A DNA stretch of 64,000 nt from Bretschneidera sinensis (lineage: Eukaryota; Streptophyta; Magnoliopsida; Brassicales; Akaniaceae). This document shows positions 11,570-23,224 of the stretch, in pieces (the stretch's first letter is position 1; the number at the start of each line of letters is the position of its first letter). A program made the position numbers and the translations under genes. The stretch covers positions 48,775,001-48,839,000 of the forward strand of contig CM043697.1 in the NCBI GenBank assembly GCA_023935145.1. Direction: 5' to 3'. Below the pieces are notes generated by a model. That model was not told where the DNA came from. It did not search any database and saw nothing but the letters and a program-made list of their open reading frames with translations.

Positions 11570-12062
11570 AGACACAGTCGACTAGTATCTTGATCTAGTG
11601 GATTGGTATCTCTTTGTTCAGTTACCCAATCAACTAGTTGAGTTAATCTAGTCAACTGGTAATTCATTGCTCATTTCACTAGTCGACTAGTATCGCACAA
11701 AAAGCTTAGAGCCAAAAATTTGAAATTTCTTCTGATAAACCTAGTCTACTAGTATGGTCAATACAGTCGACTGGTATCTCATTGACCAATTTTCTAATCG
11801 ACTGGTACCCTGAACTAGTAAACTAGTACCACAAAAAAATACTTGGAGCCAAAAATTTAAAATTCTCCTAGACAACCCAATCGACTGGTAGAGTACATCT
11901 AGTCGACTGGTGTTTTACTGTCAGTTTACCCAGTCGATTAGTATCCCGACCCAGTCGATTGGTATCCCTACCCAGTCGACTAGTATCGCTATCTAGTTGA
12001 CTGGTATGTCGAAATGTCTCCAAATTATGAAGGTCCTAGTCGACTAGTATCGCGATTCTATA
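11570..12062. repeat. Irregular CAGTCGACTGGTA repeat array
   Basis: At least fifteen variants of (A/C)(A/C)AGTCGACTGGTATC occur, spaced 20-60 bp apart. The core GTCGAC is a palindrome. The array lies between the copia RNase H and the next ORF, and similar units recur in the LTR at 14585-14680 and in the element at 60345-63459. Mutated forms such as GTTGACTGG are frequent. Confidence 0.75.
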
Positions 12063-12297
12063 TATAGTCGCTTCATTTTTTTCAGAAATTTTTTTTACGT
12101 CATTTCTAACAAACCCTAGCTTTCTCTCTCTAAAACTATTTGATTTGATACCAAAATCCCTTGAGATAAACTCCATAGAACATTCAATCTTCCCTCAAAT
12201 CACCTATTTTTCAACTTTTCATGGTTGAAACATCATCAATTCCCAAACTTCTCTCAAACGATTTTTTCAAAATGTCTTAGAGAATCCGAGTAAAAAC

Positions 12298-13566
12298 CAT
12301 GGTTGTCAAACCTCATGCACCCACAAGGTCTCGTTCAAAGAAGTCCTCGGCACTAGACACCAAGGGAAAGAGGTTGGCTAGTTCCTCGAGTAAGTAGGCA
12401 AGGACCAAGCTCGATGAGTCCCTTTTTTGGAACCCCGCCACCAATAGAAGGTATACCTCTATCATTCACCATAAAAAAAATCAAGACAGGTAAATTTATC
12501 GATTTTGATTCTACTCGTCATGCAAATTTTGATATTTTCTCCTCTTTTGAGGCGATTCACCTAACCTTTCTTGTAAACATCAACAAAAAATACTACCCTC
12601 ACCTTATCCATCAATTCTATGCCAACCTGGTCAAACCTAGCCCATTAGCTCTTCGATTTAAAACCAGGGTCATGGGCATAGAATTTGAAGTAAATACTGA
12701 TCTTTTGGTCAACCTATTGAGAATCCCTATGAGAGGGGTCCAATGGAGTCTGGATGGATGGCTGGACAATTTTGACTATAAGAAGACATGTCAGATAGTT
12801 AGAGGCGACCTTAACTATATCTTTCTACCCATTATATTTCACCAATATAGTGATATGCCCCTTGATTCAAAATTGTTCAATCTCATAGCGAGTTGGACCA
12901 TCTACCTTAGACTCGAGAGTCGGGGTTATATGTCTAAAATAGACATATCAAAACTGGATATCATTTCAATATTTACCCACTCTTACTCGCCAATATGATA
13001 AATGGCGAAGCACACGACTCTGGGTGCCTCCTATACGGGATGCTTATTACCCTATTCCTCCAACACTTCCATATCCCCCTGCTTGCCTCAGAAGCTCAGG
13101 ATATTGGCCCTAAAGACGTTATTATTGTCTCTTCTTTGAAGAAAATGGGTTGCACGATCCGAGATGGCATGGTCTATTCCAAGGTTGGGAAAAATATATA
13201 GATCAGTGATGACGACAGCAGTGAGGAGGACAACGAGATGCTTGATGATGCAGTTCCTCCCACTGCTATGGACACTGACCCTAGTCTATAACATGCTAGT
13301 TATGGTGGCTTTAGTACTGGTTAGACTGGACATGATGACGTCCTATAAGCTATTATAAGCCTCCAACTATCCATGCAGTAGAGCTTCTAGAGCTTGAGCA
13401 CTTCTGTCGACCAGAGCTTCAATTGGCACAGACTGATATTGAGCACATATGTCACGACATCAGCACCCTCAGAAATGACTTTGAGTTATTTCGAGAGCAC
13501 TCGGAAGGCTCGTTGGCAGAGATTCAAGATCCCCTTCGAGACAGCTCTGACTCCCTAACTCGCTAA
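12298..13566 (+). pseudogene. ORF in env position of Sirevirus-like copia, broken
   Basis: The longest open piece, 12414-12998 (194 codons), includes KFIDFDSTRHANFDIFSS, QFYANLVKP, GIEFEVNTDLLVNLLRIP and DSKLFNLIASWTIYLR. A second frame (12995-13201) continues with YGMLITLFLQHFHIPL and LKKMGC, and a third (about 13396-13566) ends with a charged stretch. The layout resembles the plant-specific domain of retroelement origin known as PF20167, from memory. Its place after RNase H and before the LTR is where Sireviruses carry an extra env-like ORF. The N-terminal part near 12298 (VKPHAPTRSRSKKSS) is basic, with a stop before the main frame. At least two frame changes make it a pseudogene. Function unknown. 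Confidence 0.6.
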
Positions 13567-14268
13567 GTCTTTTGCCTTTATCATTTCTGTTATTTTTGTA
13601 TAACTCTATGGATATTTTAGCATGAACATTTCTTTTCCTTATATACATTCATATGCTTGGATTGTACTTGAATTTCAGACAGCTTTCTTAAGCTCATGGT
13701 GTATGGATATGTGTATATACTTGCTTATTTTTCGCTCATTTAGCTTTTAGCTCATGTATATGCTTTACTTTTAAGTTATATGGTTGCTTGGTTTGAGCTT
13801 TTCTTACTCATATATATGCTTTAATTGTTCAAGCTTATGTGCATACTTCTGATTCTGTCTGGAAAGTCTTCCCAACTCCAATTAATATCTATATTTTGCA
13901 CACAATTTGTTTATACCTTATCTTCATGTCTATGGTGATTAAATTTCTTATTTTTCAAGTTTACATCCCTTTTTCTACTATTGTCAAAATGAGGGAGAAA
14001 AAGAGAAATTTGTTGTAAACTTAGATAGCATAAATTTAGGGGGAACATTGCTCTGAACATGTTGACAAATGTAAAATAGTCTTGCATTCCTTGGGTGGGA
14101 TTGATATTACTATATTACAACTATTTATGAATGCTTACAGGTTGGTTTTTATAAAAAAAAAAAAAAAAACAAAGGAAACTCTGTCCAAATTTTTCAAAAA
14201 AAACCAACATTTAGTTTTAAAATTGTTTTTTCTCTTCTTAGTTTTGTTATCATAAAAAATGGAGAGAT
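13567..14268 (+). other. 3' noncoding part of Sirevirus-like element
   Basis: T-rich sequence without reading frames. It contains purine-rich tracts typical of this group, AAAATGAGGGAGAAAAAGAG (13987-14006), ATTTAGGGGGAACA (about 14034-14047) and AAAAAATGGAGAGATTG directly before the LTR. Confidence 0.6.
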
Positions 14269-15720
14269 TGTTTACTCGTATTTGATTTTAATAATGAAAA
14301 AACAAAACTTAAATTGCACTAACAGTTTTATCTAAGTATTTAAGCGGTAAAAGTATTTAGTTTAGAAACAAGATGCAAGAACTCAACACGTTTTGACACT
14401 AAAAGAAGACAGAAGACCTAGAATAGGCATTAAGGTAATTGAATCACCTTTTAAATCTCTAAATTCAATTACTTAGCTTGATATATGACTCAATTTACAA
14501 AAATCATTGGAAAAACTAAAATACAAAAAGTTTATAAGTCAAAAAACTATTTTGAAACATGAAAATTGGGTTGAAGGACAACCTAATCAATTGGGTCTAT
14601 ATACCAGTCGATTGAAAAATAGGACAATAAGTTCCCAGTCGATTGGTACTAAGGACCCAGTCGACTAATATTGGTATTTTTCTAAGGATTAAACGGGTTG
14701 AAGAATGAAGTTTCATCAGGCCTTGGCGCCTCACCCCCCAGCAAGGAGAAGTGTTCAGCCCCAGGTGTGCGCCGCACCCCATGAAGTGTGCGCCTCACCT
14801 CAGAGAAAGGAGGAGTCTTCTGCCCAGGTGTACACCGCACCTCAAGAAGGGTACACCACGGCGCGCAGAAGGTGGAGTTAGTGTGCCCTGGCTTGAGCCG
14901 TGGCCTGCCCTGTTCTGAGCCGCGGCGCCAGGCACACCTGATGCTTTCTAATCAACACTTTGGATTGATGCGTGAGGCTTGATCAAATACACAGGATCAC
15001 TTAGACTTGTTGAAGGGCCATGATTGATTGGTCCTCAAGATCTAAGGGTTGAGATTGACTTCAAGATAGGTTCAAGAAGTGGTGCACTATATAAAGGGTC
15101 ATCTAGCTTCAATCAAACAAAAAGTGTGACAATCATCTCAACAAGAGAGGTGCGATGTGAATGACATGTGAATGTGTGTGAAATAGAACATATTCAATTC
15201 ATGATATAGCTCATTAATTCTTAAAAGCTTTGAAAAATTCATTGTGAGCCATTCTTCAAGCTTGTTCTTGAAAGAAGGATATTATTCAGTTGCAAAAAGC
15301 ATTCATTGCTATCTCTCTACCATTTACTTTATAGTTAATACAATTTATTGTAAAGGGAAAGAGTTGATGTAACTCTAAGAGTATTTAGGATTAAATACTT
15401 CGTTTGTAACTTCCATGAGGAAAAGATTATTGTAAGGTTTGGGCAACACTCGTGAAGTTACTGGACTAACGATTAGTGAATTACTTCAAGGAGGTTCCTT
15501 GAAGAGAGTGGACGTAGGGTCGGAGAGATTCTGATATTGCCGAACCACTATAAATGGAATTTGCATATTCTCTTCCTGAACTCCTTTATTTACAAGCATA
15601 TCATTTGATTGTATGCTTTGCTTATTAAACTGTTTTAAAAACTTGCAAGTTAATTAGTAAAAAGTTTTTTAAAACCCAATTCACCCCCTCTTGGGTTTGA
15701 ACCTCAGTTTACTCCTGTCA
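14269..15720 (+). repeat. Long LTR of Sirevirus-like copia element
   Basis: It begins TGTTTACTCGTATTTGATTT right after a GGAGAGATTG polypurine tract, and ends near CAATTCACCCCCTCTTGGG...CTGTCA. Both are characteristic of Sirevirus LTRs. It contains a GC-rich, CpG-containing segment (14720-14945), a CAGTCGACTGG repeat zone (14585-14680) and a TATA-like CTATATAAAGG at 15089-15099. The matching 5' LTR is not in the window, as the element is truncated on that side. The right boundary is uncertain by a few bases. Confidence 0.75.
15087..15099 (+). promoter_or_regulatory. TATA-like box of the Sirevirus-like LTR
   Basis: CACTATATAAAGG lies in the downstream half of the LTR at a plausible U3 position. 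No start site can be verified. Confidence 0.45.
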
Positions 15721-16109
15721 ACCACGTGTTTTGTCACATCTGTCGAAAACTTAGCTATCATGTGTTCCGTCACATCAGCTTTCAAGTTCTGTCTTGAATC
15801 TAAGTAATCCCCTTGTTTCCGTATATCGCGGTAATCTTCACCCAATCTTGTGAAGGGGTGTTAGAGCGGGGCTCATACCATTCCCCTAGTTATGACCCAT
15901 GTTTAGGCTCTTTTTTATTTATTTTCAGTAAAAGCACATGCAATGAGGTGCGCATGTGATGGGGAGTTACTTCTGCAAAGTTCTTCATCAAAGCTTAGTA
16001 TCAACTTGCAAAGTTCTTCATTGAAGTTTGTTCTTTCTTGTGCATCTTTGATTCAGTTTACAAACTCAAGTTGACATCCACTTTACTACCTAGAGTTTGA
16101 GGGTGGCTA
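15721..16109 (+). other. Remnant 3' region of a short-LTR copia element
   Basis: No open frame. Degenerate words resembling the end of a copia pol (AAACTCAAGTTGACATCCAC) precede a purine-rich GAGTTTGAGGGTGG just before the LTR at 16110. Confidence 0.35.
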
Positions 16110-16272
16110 TTAATGTATATGATATATTTTCATATTCCCATTGCAATATTAGTTTCCTAATTTCATATGAATTAGTTTCCTAATTAGTTTAGTTTCCTAA
16201 TTTATTATAATCTTAGTATTCTTATTTCTTTTAGGTTTTATATTCTCAGGCTCTATATAGAGCCTTGTATAT
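16110..16272 (+). repeat. Truncated copy of the 223-bp copia LTR
   Basis: It aligns with 3552-3711 from TTAATGTATATGATA to GGCTCTATATAGAGCC, with about 85-90% identity by eye. The last roughly 60 bp of the LTR are missing. It follows a GAGGGTGGC polypurine tract, as a 3' LTR would. Confidence 0.7.
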
Positions 16273-16280
16273 AACCTCTA

Positions 16281-17159
16281 AGATTATAGCCTCTACGTAA
16301 TTTAACGATTTTTCACATTGTTAAAAAAGATTTCATTAAGAGAAAATAATTTTAGAAGGCGACTAACTGATAATAAAATATTTTCGAATCCAAAATATAA
16401 TACAACTACTTTACTATAAGTCCAAAATAAAATGAAGCAATTGTATTTGTGTACTTTAAAAAAAAACTTACAATATCACAAGATATACATGGATTCACCG
16501 ATAAGAAATACACATATACATTTAAATACCTGTTGATGCAAAACAAAAAAAAAAACAATAGTGATATTTTTTTTAATTGATCTTGGGTTGAAGAAGAAAG
16601 AAGCTTGATGTTAGCCTTGCTCTTGTGAATACTCTAACGTGGTACTCAAACCCCAGCAAGGAAAGCCACCCGGAGTTGGGTTCTCTAGGAAGGACCCTCC
16701 GATGGTTAAGTAAGTAAGAGTATCGAAGTGAAGCAAAATGAAAAGCTTAGAAGGATACTGAAGTTATAGAGAGAAAAAGAGAAAGTCGAGGTGGTCTGTG
16801 TAAATAACCACTTGTTCTCTGAGAAGAGTGTCATTGTGTTCTTGGAGGAACCTCTGTCTCTGATATATCTCTGTTCTTCAAGGTGTTTTGAGTCCCTTTA
16901 TATGGTTGTTGGAGATGCTCTATCCCGAATTGGGTCTCAACATGGATGTGAGTTATGCATCTTAAGCCTTATGAAATGCGATCTCTAATGATAGAATCTT
17001 TAGACTTGGGGTTGTGAACTCATCATTGCATACTTAGGGAGACCGGACTACCTACGTAGCCTAGGGTGACTGGTCATCATTATATCCATGTGTCCAAGTG
17101 TCCAAGTCTTATTAGATCGGTTAATTTTGCCCATATCAATACCATATGTAATATTATAT
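16281..17159. other. Unclassified repeat-like stretch
   Basis: No gene. The section at 16580-17000 has words such as GGAAAGCCACCCGGAGTTGG, GGACCCTCCGATGGTTAAG and AGAGAGAAAAAGAGAAAG, which I associate with LTRs of plant retroelements, but no matching partner is present in this window. Confidence 0.35.
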
Positions 17160-17940
17160 ACGGTTAAGCTTGGGTAATAATAACAGCTTTTAGATTCCTA
17201 TACCTAAATGGAACTAGAATTTATTAAGTTCTTACCAAAATAGAAACCAAATTGAACTATTTGTAAAGAAAGAATTGAATTGAACCGAATCAAAATTAGT
17301 GGTTTGGTCCAGGTGGATCATTTTTTGTTCACCTTAGGTAAAACAATCAATCATGGCAATCACAAATAGAAATGTAAGCGAATCGATACACTCGTGAACA
17401 AGCTCGATTAAAGCTTGTTTACTTATTATATGAACAAGTTGAAACAAAATTTCAACACTTATTTATTAAACGAGCCAAGTTAGAGTATGGATATACTCGA
17501 CTCATTTAGACTTATGAACAACTTGTTTATATTTCATTTATATGCTTGTTTAAAGCTTCTTCACATACTCGCTTATGGCTCATTTAGAAAATGTACATAA
17601 CAATTAAACCCTAGGTTTACTTATTCTCTAAACTTTATTTATGTTCATTTAGAATTTATCTATATTTATTTTAAAATCTAATACTTATCTATATTTATTT
17701 TAAAATCTAATGTTAAGTTAAGTTTATGAAGAAGTTTGATTTTATAAACGAGCCAAACTCGAGTTTACGAATGAGCTCAAGTTTGGTTCATTAACGCGCA
17801 CAAATTCCTTAAAATTCAAACGATGCGTGTTTGAAGAAGATTTTTAATATTCGATTAAAACTTGTTAATGATAAAAAATTTATTGAACGAGTTCGGACAG
17901 AACACTACTCAGCTTGAACTCGGCTCCGTTACCCTAGTCG
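17160..17940. repeat. AACAAGCTCG/GAGCCAAG dispersed repeat
   Basis: Repeated words CGTGAACAAGCTCGATTAAA, AAACGAGCCAAGTTAG and AACGAGCCAAACTCGAG, ending CTCAGCTTGAACTCGGCTCCG. The composition resembles the block at 2070-2405. No frame is open. Class undetermined. Confidence 0.45.
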
Positions 17941-18324
17941 CAGACCCGCTTTACCTGTATGCTCCAAGCGATGGAAAATGTCATTCTCGTAAATTCAGAC
18001 ATAAATCAAGCCCACGTTGCCATTGGTAAAGGAGAGCACGAAGTACATGTACGATATTTAAATACGACTGTGAGAGCCATTTCAGATCCGTGGATTCTGC
18101 TTCCTCACCCTCTTCAGCAGTTCAGGGCCTCAATTGCCATGGTGATTTAGAACCTAAAAATCCCAAAATAGAAAAAGAAAAAAATAACACAAAAATCAGT
18201 GCTTACACAGGAAGAAGAAGAACGAACTATCACTCTCTCAGATCTGATAAGTCTCGACGAGGATTCCTCTATCCTTCAGATCTTAACCGTCACTTTAACT
18301 GAAAAAAACTTACTCGCATTTCTG

Positions 18325-18494
18325 GTAATTTCTCGCTTCCTTTTTTTTTTGTTGAGAAAATGATTATCCAAGTTCTGTTTGCTCTTAGTTTAGGATTAAG
18401 GTTGTTGCCTTATTTTTGTCATTTCCATATTTTTTTCCATGTGTATGAAGCTTTATTTTTCTTTTTTCTTCTTGTTAAATTTTTGTTTTTGCAG
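18325..18494 (+). other. Possible 5' UTR intron of the PNRC-like gene
   Basis: A donor-like CTG/GTAATTTC at 18325 is followed by a strongly T-rich stretch and an acceptor-like TTTTTGCAG ending at 18494. The interval is T-rich compared with its flanks, as expected of a plant intron, and lies upstream of the start codon at 18802. This is inference; no transcript evidence is available. Confidence 0.4.
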
Positions 18495-18801
18495 TTATTG
18501 GGAGAGGGTTTTGTGATCTATGCTTTTAATCTACGAAGATCTAATCTGATTTGAATCTGTAGAGTTTGGGATTTATGTTATCATGAATCGGCTTTGCTTT
18601 TATTGAGGGAATCGAGCACATGATCTATCAAGGAGAGATTTAGAAGTAATTTCAATTGGTACTACTCGAGCCCTAAAGTTGTGGCCTTTAGCATGTTTTT
18701 GAGCCTCTGGACTGACTTATAGAAGTAGATCTACTGGGGTTTTTCCCTTAGGATCGGCATAACTCAAACAGTTTGAATCGTTGAGTCAGTGATTTATCAC
18801 T

Positions 18802-19467
18802 ATGGAGACGCTTGTTGTTATGGGACAGCACAGGAATCAGTACTGTAGCAGGGTCAAGCCACACGGACCTGCTCGATTTGGGTCATCACCATCAAGAAGT
18901 TTCAGAGAGATCAACTGCAGGACCTTCCAATCAGGGGCAGGTATATTACCAACCCCAGTAAAGGCTTGCTCTACACCTTTAACCAAACGGGCTTCTTATC
19001 CTTCATCTCCTTCATCCTCCTCTGCCTCCTCGTCTTCTTCCCCGAAAACGTCATCACCAAGTGCTAACACTTACTCTGCTCACAAAACTCACTTCAAAAC
19101 TAGTGTTAAAAGCTCCCCAATTCCTATCACTAACAATACTACTAAGAGTGAGAACTTTTTCAATGAAGAGCTCTCTAATGGAAGTAGAAGTTTTTCGTTC
19201 TCTGAGCTCTGGGCTGGACCAGCTTATTCGAACTCGCCCCCACCAAGTTCTTTGCCAATTCCCAAATTTTCGGTTCGGCCAAAGAGAACCGTATCGCTTG
19301 ATTTGCCTGCTTCCGACCCTGGCATCAAAATACACCCAATAGCCAAGTCTGCACCCGCATCCCCAACTAGGGATCATAGCCCTTCTGCGAGAGAGATTTT
19401 TCTTAGTGCTGACTCTGCCACTAAGACTCTGCGTCGCATTCTCAATCTTGATTACGCCGATGAATGA
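18802..19467 (+). CDS. PNRC-domain protein, Edc1/PNRC2-like proline motif
   Basis: Complete single-exon frame of 221 aa from METLVVMGQHRNQY to RRILNLDYADE, the usual start and end of this plant family. Residues 65-90 are Ser/Pro-rich and low in complexity. Residues 134-156 hold the conserved block, with ELWAGPAYSNSPPPSS followed by LPIPKFSVRPKR. Residues 177-188 (HPIAKSAPASPT) and 198-221 (EIFLSADSATKTLRRIL) are also family-typical. The block matches the PNRC family. In yeast Edc1 and human PNRC2, a similar proline motif of the form YAGxxFxxSPxPxxLPxP binds the Dcp1 EVH1 domain and stimulates mRNA decapping, so a role near decapping is plausible but inferred. No signal peptide or membrane segment. 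This is the only undamaged host gene in the window. Confidence 0.92.
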   Translation: METLVVMGQHRNQYCSRVKPHGPARFGSSPSRSFREINCRTFQSGAGILPTPVKACSTPLTKRASYPSSPSSSSASSSSSPKTSSPSANTYSAHKTHFKTSVKSSPIPITNNTTKSENFFNEELSNGSRSFSFSELWAGPAYSNSPPPSSLPIPKFSVRPKRTVSLDLPASDPGIKIHPIAKSAPASPTRDHSPSAREIFLSADSATKTLRRILNLDYADE

Positions 19468-21648
19468 AGTACAAGGAGCCTTGTGCCGCTGTAAATAAAG
19501 TCCACTTTGGGAATTGGGTCAGTCTTAGATTGTATATAGAGCAAATAAGTTGGTAATAGTTTGTGTTGGTCTGAGTTTGTTTAGCTTGTGATATTTTTGG
19601 TGCTACAAGTGACAGTCTTGGCTCTGGTGGGTCAACAGTCTCATGGTTTTGCATTGACAATCAATATGTAATGTGGAGTTGGGTTTCAGAAATAGGCACT
19701 TAGGAAGATGGGCGAGGTACATGCGTATGGGTATTGCCACATGGATGGAAGCTGACTTAAAATGTTCAGGAAGCAGAAGGGAACTCATGCTAGGAAATTT
19801 GCTCTTGAGGTGAATGGATATGGGGAATCTTATTTGGCATGGGATGAAAAAACTGAACTCTCTAAACTATTGGGCCTGAATGAATCTACATCCTTGTTGA
19901 ATTTATAATGTCAAGTCCTTAGTATATTTTCCTTATAGAATTGTTCATTCTCACTAGTTTCTTCAGTAAAATTAGTCCTGTAGTTTCAGATACCCAATAC
20001 ATTGTACATACTGTAGAATCCTGTCTAGAGTACTGACACTAATTCCTTAGGTTTCTGTTTTATTCTTGTTATTATCATCTTCATATCGTTTGTCTCAATT
20101 TCAGAGTAAGTTCTTTTTTTATAATCCTCTTTAATAGTCTCTTTTAGTCCAATGCTGCCTCAATTGGCTGGCTAGATGATCCTTTTCTTTCTAATCTTTC
20201 CCTTGGTCCTTCTTTGCCTGAATTGGATGCTTGACAATCATAGTAGTCACCTCTTTGTACTCGCAGTTTCTTTCTTTCTAATATGTAGGATCTGACTGAC
20301 TCTTGTTCACATCCTTCAAGGGTGTGTTGTTTCCCCTTCACATCTTTTCTGGTTTTTGAGAGGAAAAGTGGGAAGGGGAAGTGAAAGTAGTTCTTTGCTG
20401 CATCTGCTTCTTAAGTTTGTTAGGTTAATCCGTGTTGGCTCTCCTGTTTTTAGCTCTTTCCTTTTTTGTCCTTCGTCCACCGGGATATGCTACTTCTCCT
20501 CTTGGTCGTCATGAAATTTATTTTCTTGGAGATCGTTGACTGTGCCAGGCCACTCACAAGGTATTATCTTTTTCAATCTTAATTTTTAATTTAGTCAATA
20601 TATCAGTTACTTGTTACTGATGTTTGCTCAACATTTCTGCTCCAGGGAGCTACTGGGAGAAACATTAAGGAAGCTGTTATAAAAGTAGGGCATGTTTGTT
20701 ATAGATTTCTTCTTTAAAGTCTTGTAAGGAACCATATGGAGTTTCTGTGCCCTTGTCACTTGTTTCTAGGAAATCTGTATTATCTGTCTGGAAGTTATGG
20801 TTTGTTTGCAAGGAGTCTCTTTATGTAGTGGAGTTAATATGTAGTGCTAGAGTAATGTTGTTGCTTTTCCGGATCTTTTGTGTTGTGTTCAGACTGCAAT
20901 CGCTAGTTCTCTTATAATTAGCATATGTATGTCAGTTAATTTCACCATGCGCATTCTAGTGACTTTACCTCATTATATATTAATATTGAAATGTTACCCA
21001 TTTTCTATGACTGGTTACTTGTTTTTAACGTTGGCTACTGTACCCCTTCAAATGCTTGTACACAATTTTTTTTGGAAGTGATGCTTGTACGCAATATTGA
21101 GCTTACGGTGTGTTGAACAGAAAGCCCAGCCCAGCCCAGCCCAGATCCCCACACCATTTTTCTCTCAAGTACTAGTGTAAGTAAAGCATATTCTTCTTGT
21201 ATTAATTTTTGAATATACAGTATATGTATGGCTGTTGTAGTCACTTGAAGCTTAGTGGATTTAATGAATTTCCCATGTGATCTTGTGGAAGTTGCTATAG
21301 GCTTGACCTTAAGTTTGAGCACTCATGTTTGAAGTTTGTTTGAAAGCTAAGATGCCATGCACTTTCAGTTCTGCTGTAGTCTTGTTGAACAGGTCTATAT
21401 ATTGATGCCCCAAACCAGCGCCTGTGCTCCAGCTCTATGCCTGTGCTTCAGCTCTATTTATGTAATGGTTTTGTTGAATTGGAGAGCTAAAGCAACTGTT
21501 CATCCACTCCAATCTTATATCTCTGTCAAATATGTCAGTGACAGCCCCCACTGTGTACCCTTTTCTCCCTCTAGTTTCTGGTGCCTTTAATTGGAGTGGC
21601 CTTCTACAGTGTTCTAGATTTTTGATAGTCTAGTAACCTGTACATACC
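19468..21648 (+). other. 3' region downstream of the PNRC-like gene
   Basis: T-rich sequence with less repeat character than the rest of the window. The first several hundred bases are probably 3' UTR. Short frames in all directions (61-95 codons) show no recognisable domain. A CCCAGC run at 21127-21145 is a small simple repeat. No second gene could be supported. Confidence 0.45.
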
Positions 21649-22131
21649 CTAAAAATGGCAGGGGATCGTTTTGTTTTCAGCAACTATTGTAATGCGATAA
21701 GACTCTGTGTTGGTTGCCATTGACTGTTTGATCTTTTGAGATTTTGGGAAGGGTAAGGGGCCGATGCTGGGTGTGTAGTCCGTTCTCGGAGGTGCCTTTC
21801 TAGATGATCTCGAGGACCAATTTCTTTGAAATGCTTCATCTTCTTCTCGTGACGTTACAGATTCGGTGGTATGTGGGACACTGATCAAATTGCAAAAAGC
21901 CAACCGTAGATTTCTCTTCTAGTTCCATCTTCTTAACAAAAAAAAAAGATGTTTGCAATTAAAATGCATCTAAATATAAGAAAAAAAAAATGTTTTTGTC
22001 TTCAATCTAATTTTGTACATCTTCGCCATATTAACTCAAGCATTTCAAAGCAAAATTGCAATATATATAACCTTGATTTATGCTTTTCTGCAATCTCCCA
22101 ATCGAAATTTACACGTACCCAACAAAAACTT

Positions 22132-22517
22132 TTAGCTACAACTTTTTATGCTCATCAAAAGTTTCTTAAACACCGTTACCGTAGGTGAACCCTCCCTGCA
22201 AAACACTCGACTCAGTTCACCCACTTCATCCACCGTTTTCCTTGTCACGTTGTCGTACAATCGTCGTGCACCGATTTCAAGGTTTGATTCGCGATCATGA
22301 GCTCGTTGATCTCCGTTGGGCTCAAACTCATACCGTTTTGGAAGATCTCTGTCCATGAAGTTCAATACACCTAACAAGCTCACAGCCATCGATTTTTCTA
22401 TCACAAACCGATCAAGATCCTTGATCACGGTCACGATCACTGTTTTACGCTTCATTTGTAGCAACATCATCTTGAGATCGGAATCATCGGAGATTTTAGA
22501 GAGATCGACATCGTAGA
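22132..22517 (-). pseudogene. AAA-ATPase (At2g46620-like) pseudogene, 3' piece
   Basis: Read on the minus strand from 22517, the frame is YDVDLSKISDDSDLKMMLLQ, then a Walker-B-like region TVIVTVIKDLDRF, then AVSLLGVLNFMDR. These match plant AAA-ATPases of the At2g46620 type, where Walker B reads VIVIEDLDRF; the Glu is Lys here and two residues are added. A deletion then removes the middle of the ATPase domain. A shifted frame next reads IFQNGMSLSPTEINELMIAN, the segment that follows later in the family, and the last codons resemble its C-terminus (VFCREGSPTVT). Deletion, frameshift and a changed catalytic residue make it a pseudogene. The 5' piece lies beyond element C. Confidence 0.85.
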
Positions 22518-22580
22518 TGTAATACCCGTATTTTTAGAGTAAGTATAAAAAAGTAATTTGATAAATATGACATGAAATTG

Positions 22581-22584
<4 letters not shown>

Positions 22585-22641
<57 letters not shown>
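22585..22641. repeat. TA microsatellite in LTR
   Basis: About 28 uninterrupted TA dinucleotides. The corresponding spot in the other LTRs of the family has much shorter TA runs, so this expanded after insertion or varies between copies. Confidence 0.95.
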
Positions 22642-22645
<4 letters not shown>

Positions 22646-23224
22646 GATTAAAACAAAACAAAACAAAATAGTGGGACAACACTTGGACATCCAGGTGTTG
22701 TCAATAAAATGTGAAAGTGGTGCATGGTAGCCACCACATTTGGATTAAAATGGTGGGAGCAGTGTAGTTATTATAAAAACGTTTTTATTATTTTGTTTTA
22801 TTATTTTCTACCAAATCCTGTTTGGTTTTCTTCTTTCTTCAATCGAAATTACTCTATTTTTTTAAACACTTGGGAACTAAAAGAAATGTTGAAAAAATAA
22901 AATTTTAAAGAGGTTTACGGAAGTATTTTAAAGAGAGTTGAGGAAAACTCTAAGAAAAACAAAAGTTAATAATGTGATTTTTTTTTGAAATTTAGCATAC
23001 ATGAAAAATTCTCGGAATTTGATGTAGAAATTTAAAGGTATGAAATATGGAAAAATTGAAGAATAAATTAGGAATTTGAGTATAAATATTATGTCATGTA
23101 TTGATGATCAACAATATAAATAATTTTAAGAAAGAGTTGGATAGCTAAATTGAATATCTGAATGTATGCTTGCTTTATCTTATTGTTCATATGCATATTT
23201 CATATCATTGTTCATATGTATATG

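Noticed and set aside
14597..14982. Open frames in the GC-rich part of the Sirevirus-like LTR
   Set aside because: Explained by the low stop frequency in GC-rich sequence; LTR position and repeat words argue against a gene.
19054..19377. 107-codon frame opposite the PNRC-like gene
   Set aside because: Shadow of the coding strand; the sense frame matches a known family over its full length.
21649..21903. 84-codon minus-strand frame with a Ser/Arg/Pro-rich middle
   Set aside because: No family recognised, no partner exon or regulatory context visible; could be real but not supportable.
22496..22690. 64-codon minus-strand frame across the TA microsatellite
   Set aside because: Encodes a long Ile-Tyr run produced by TA repeats.
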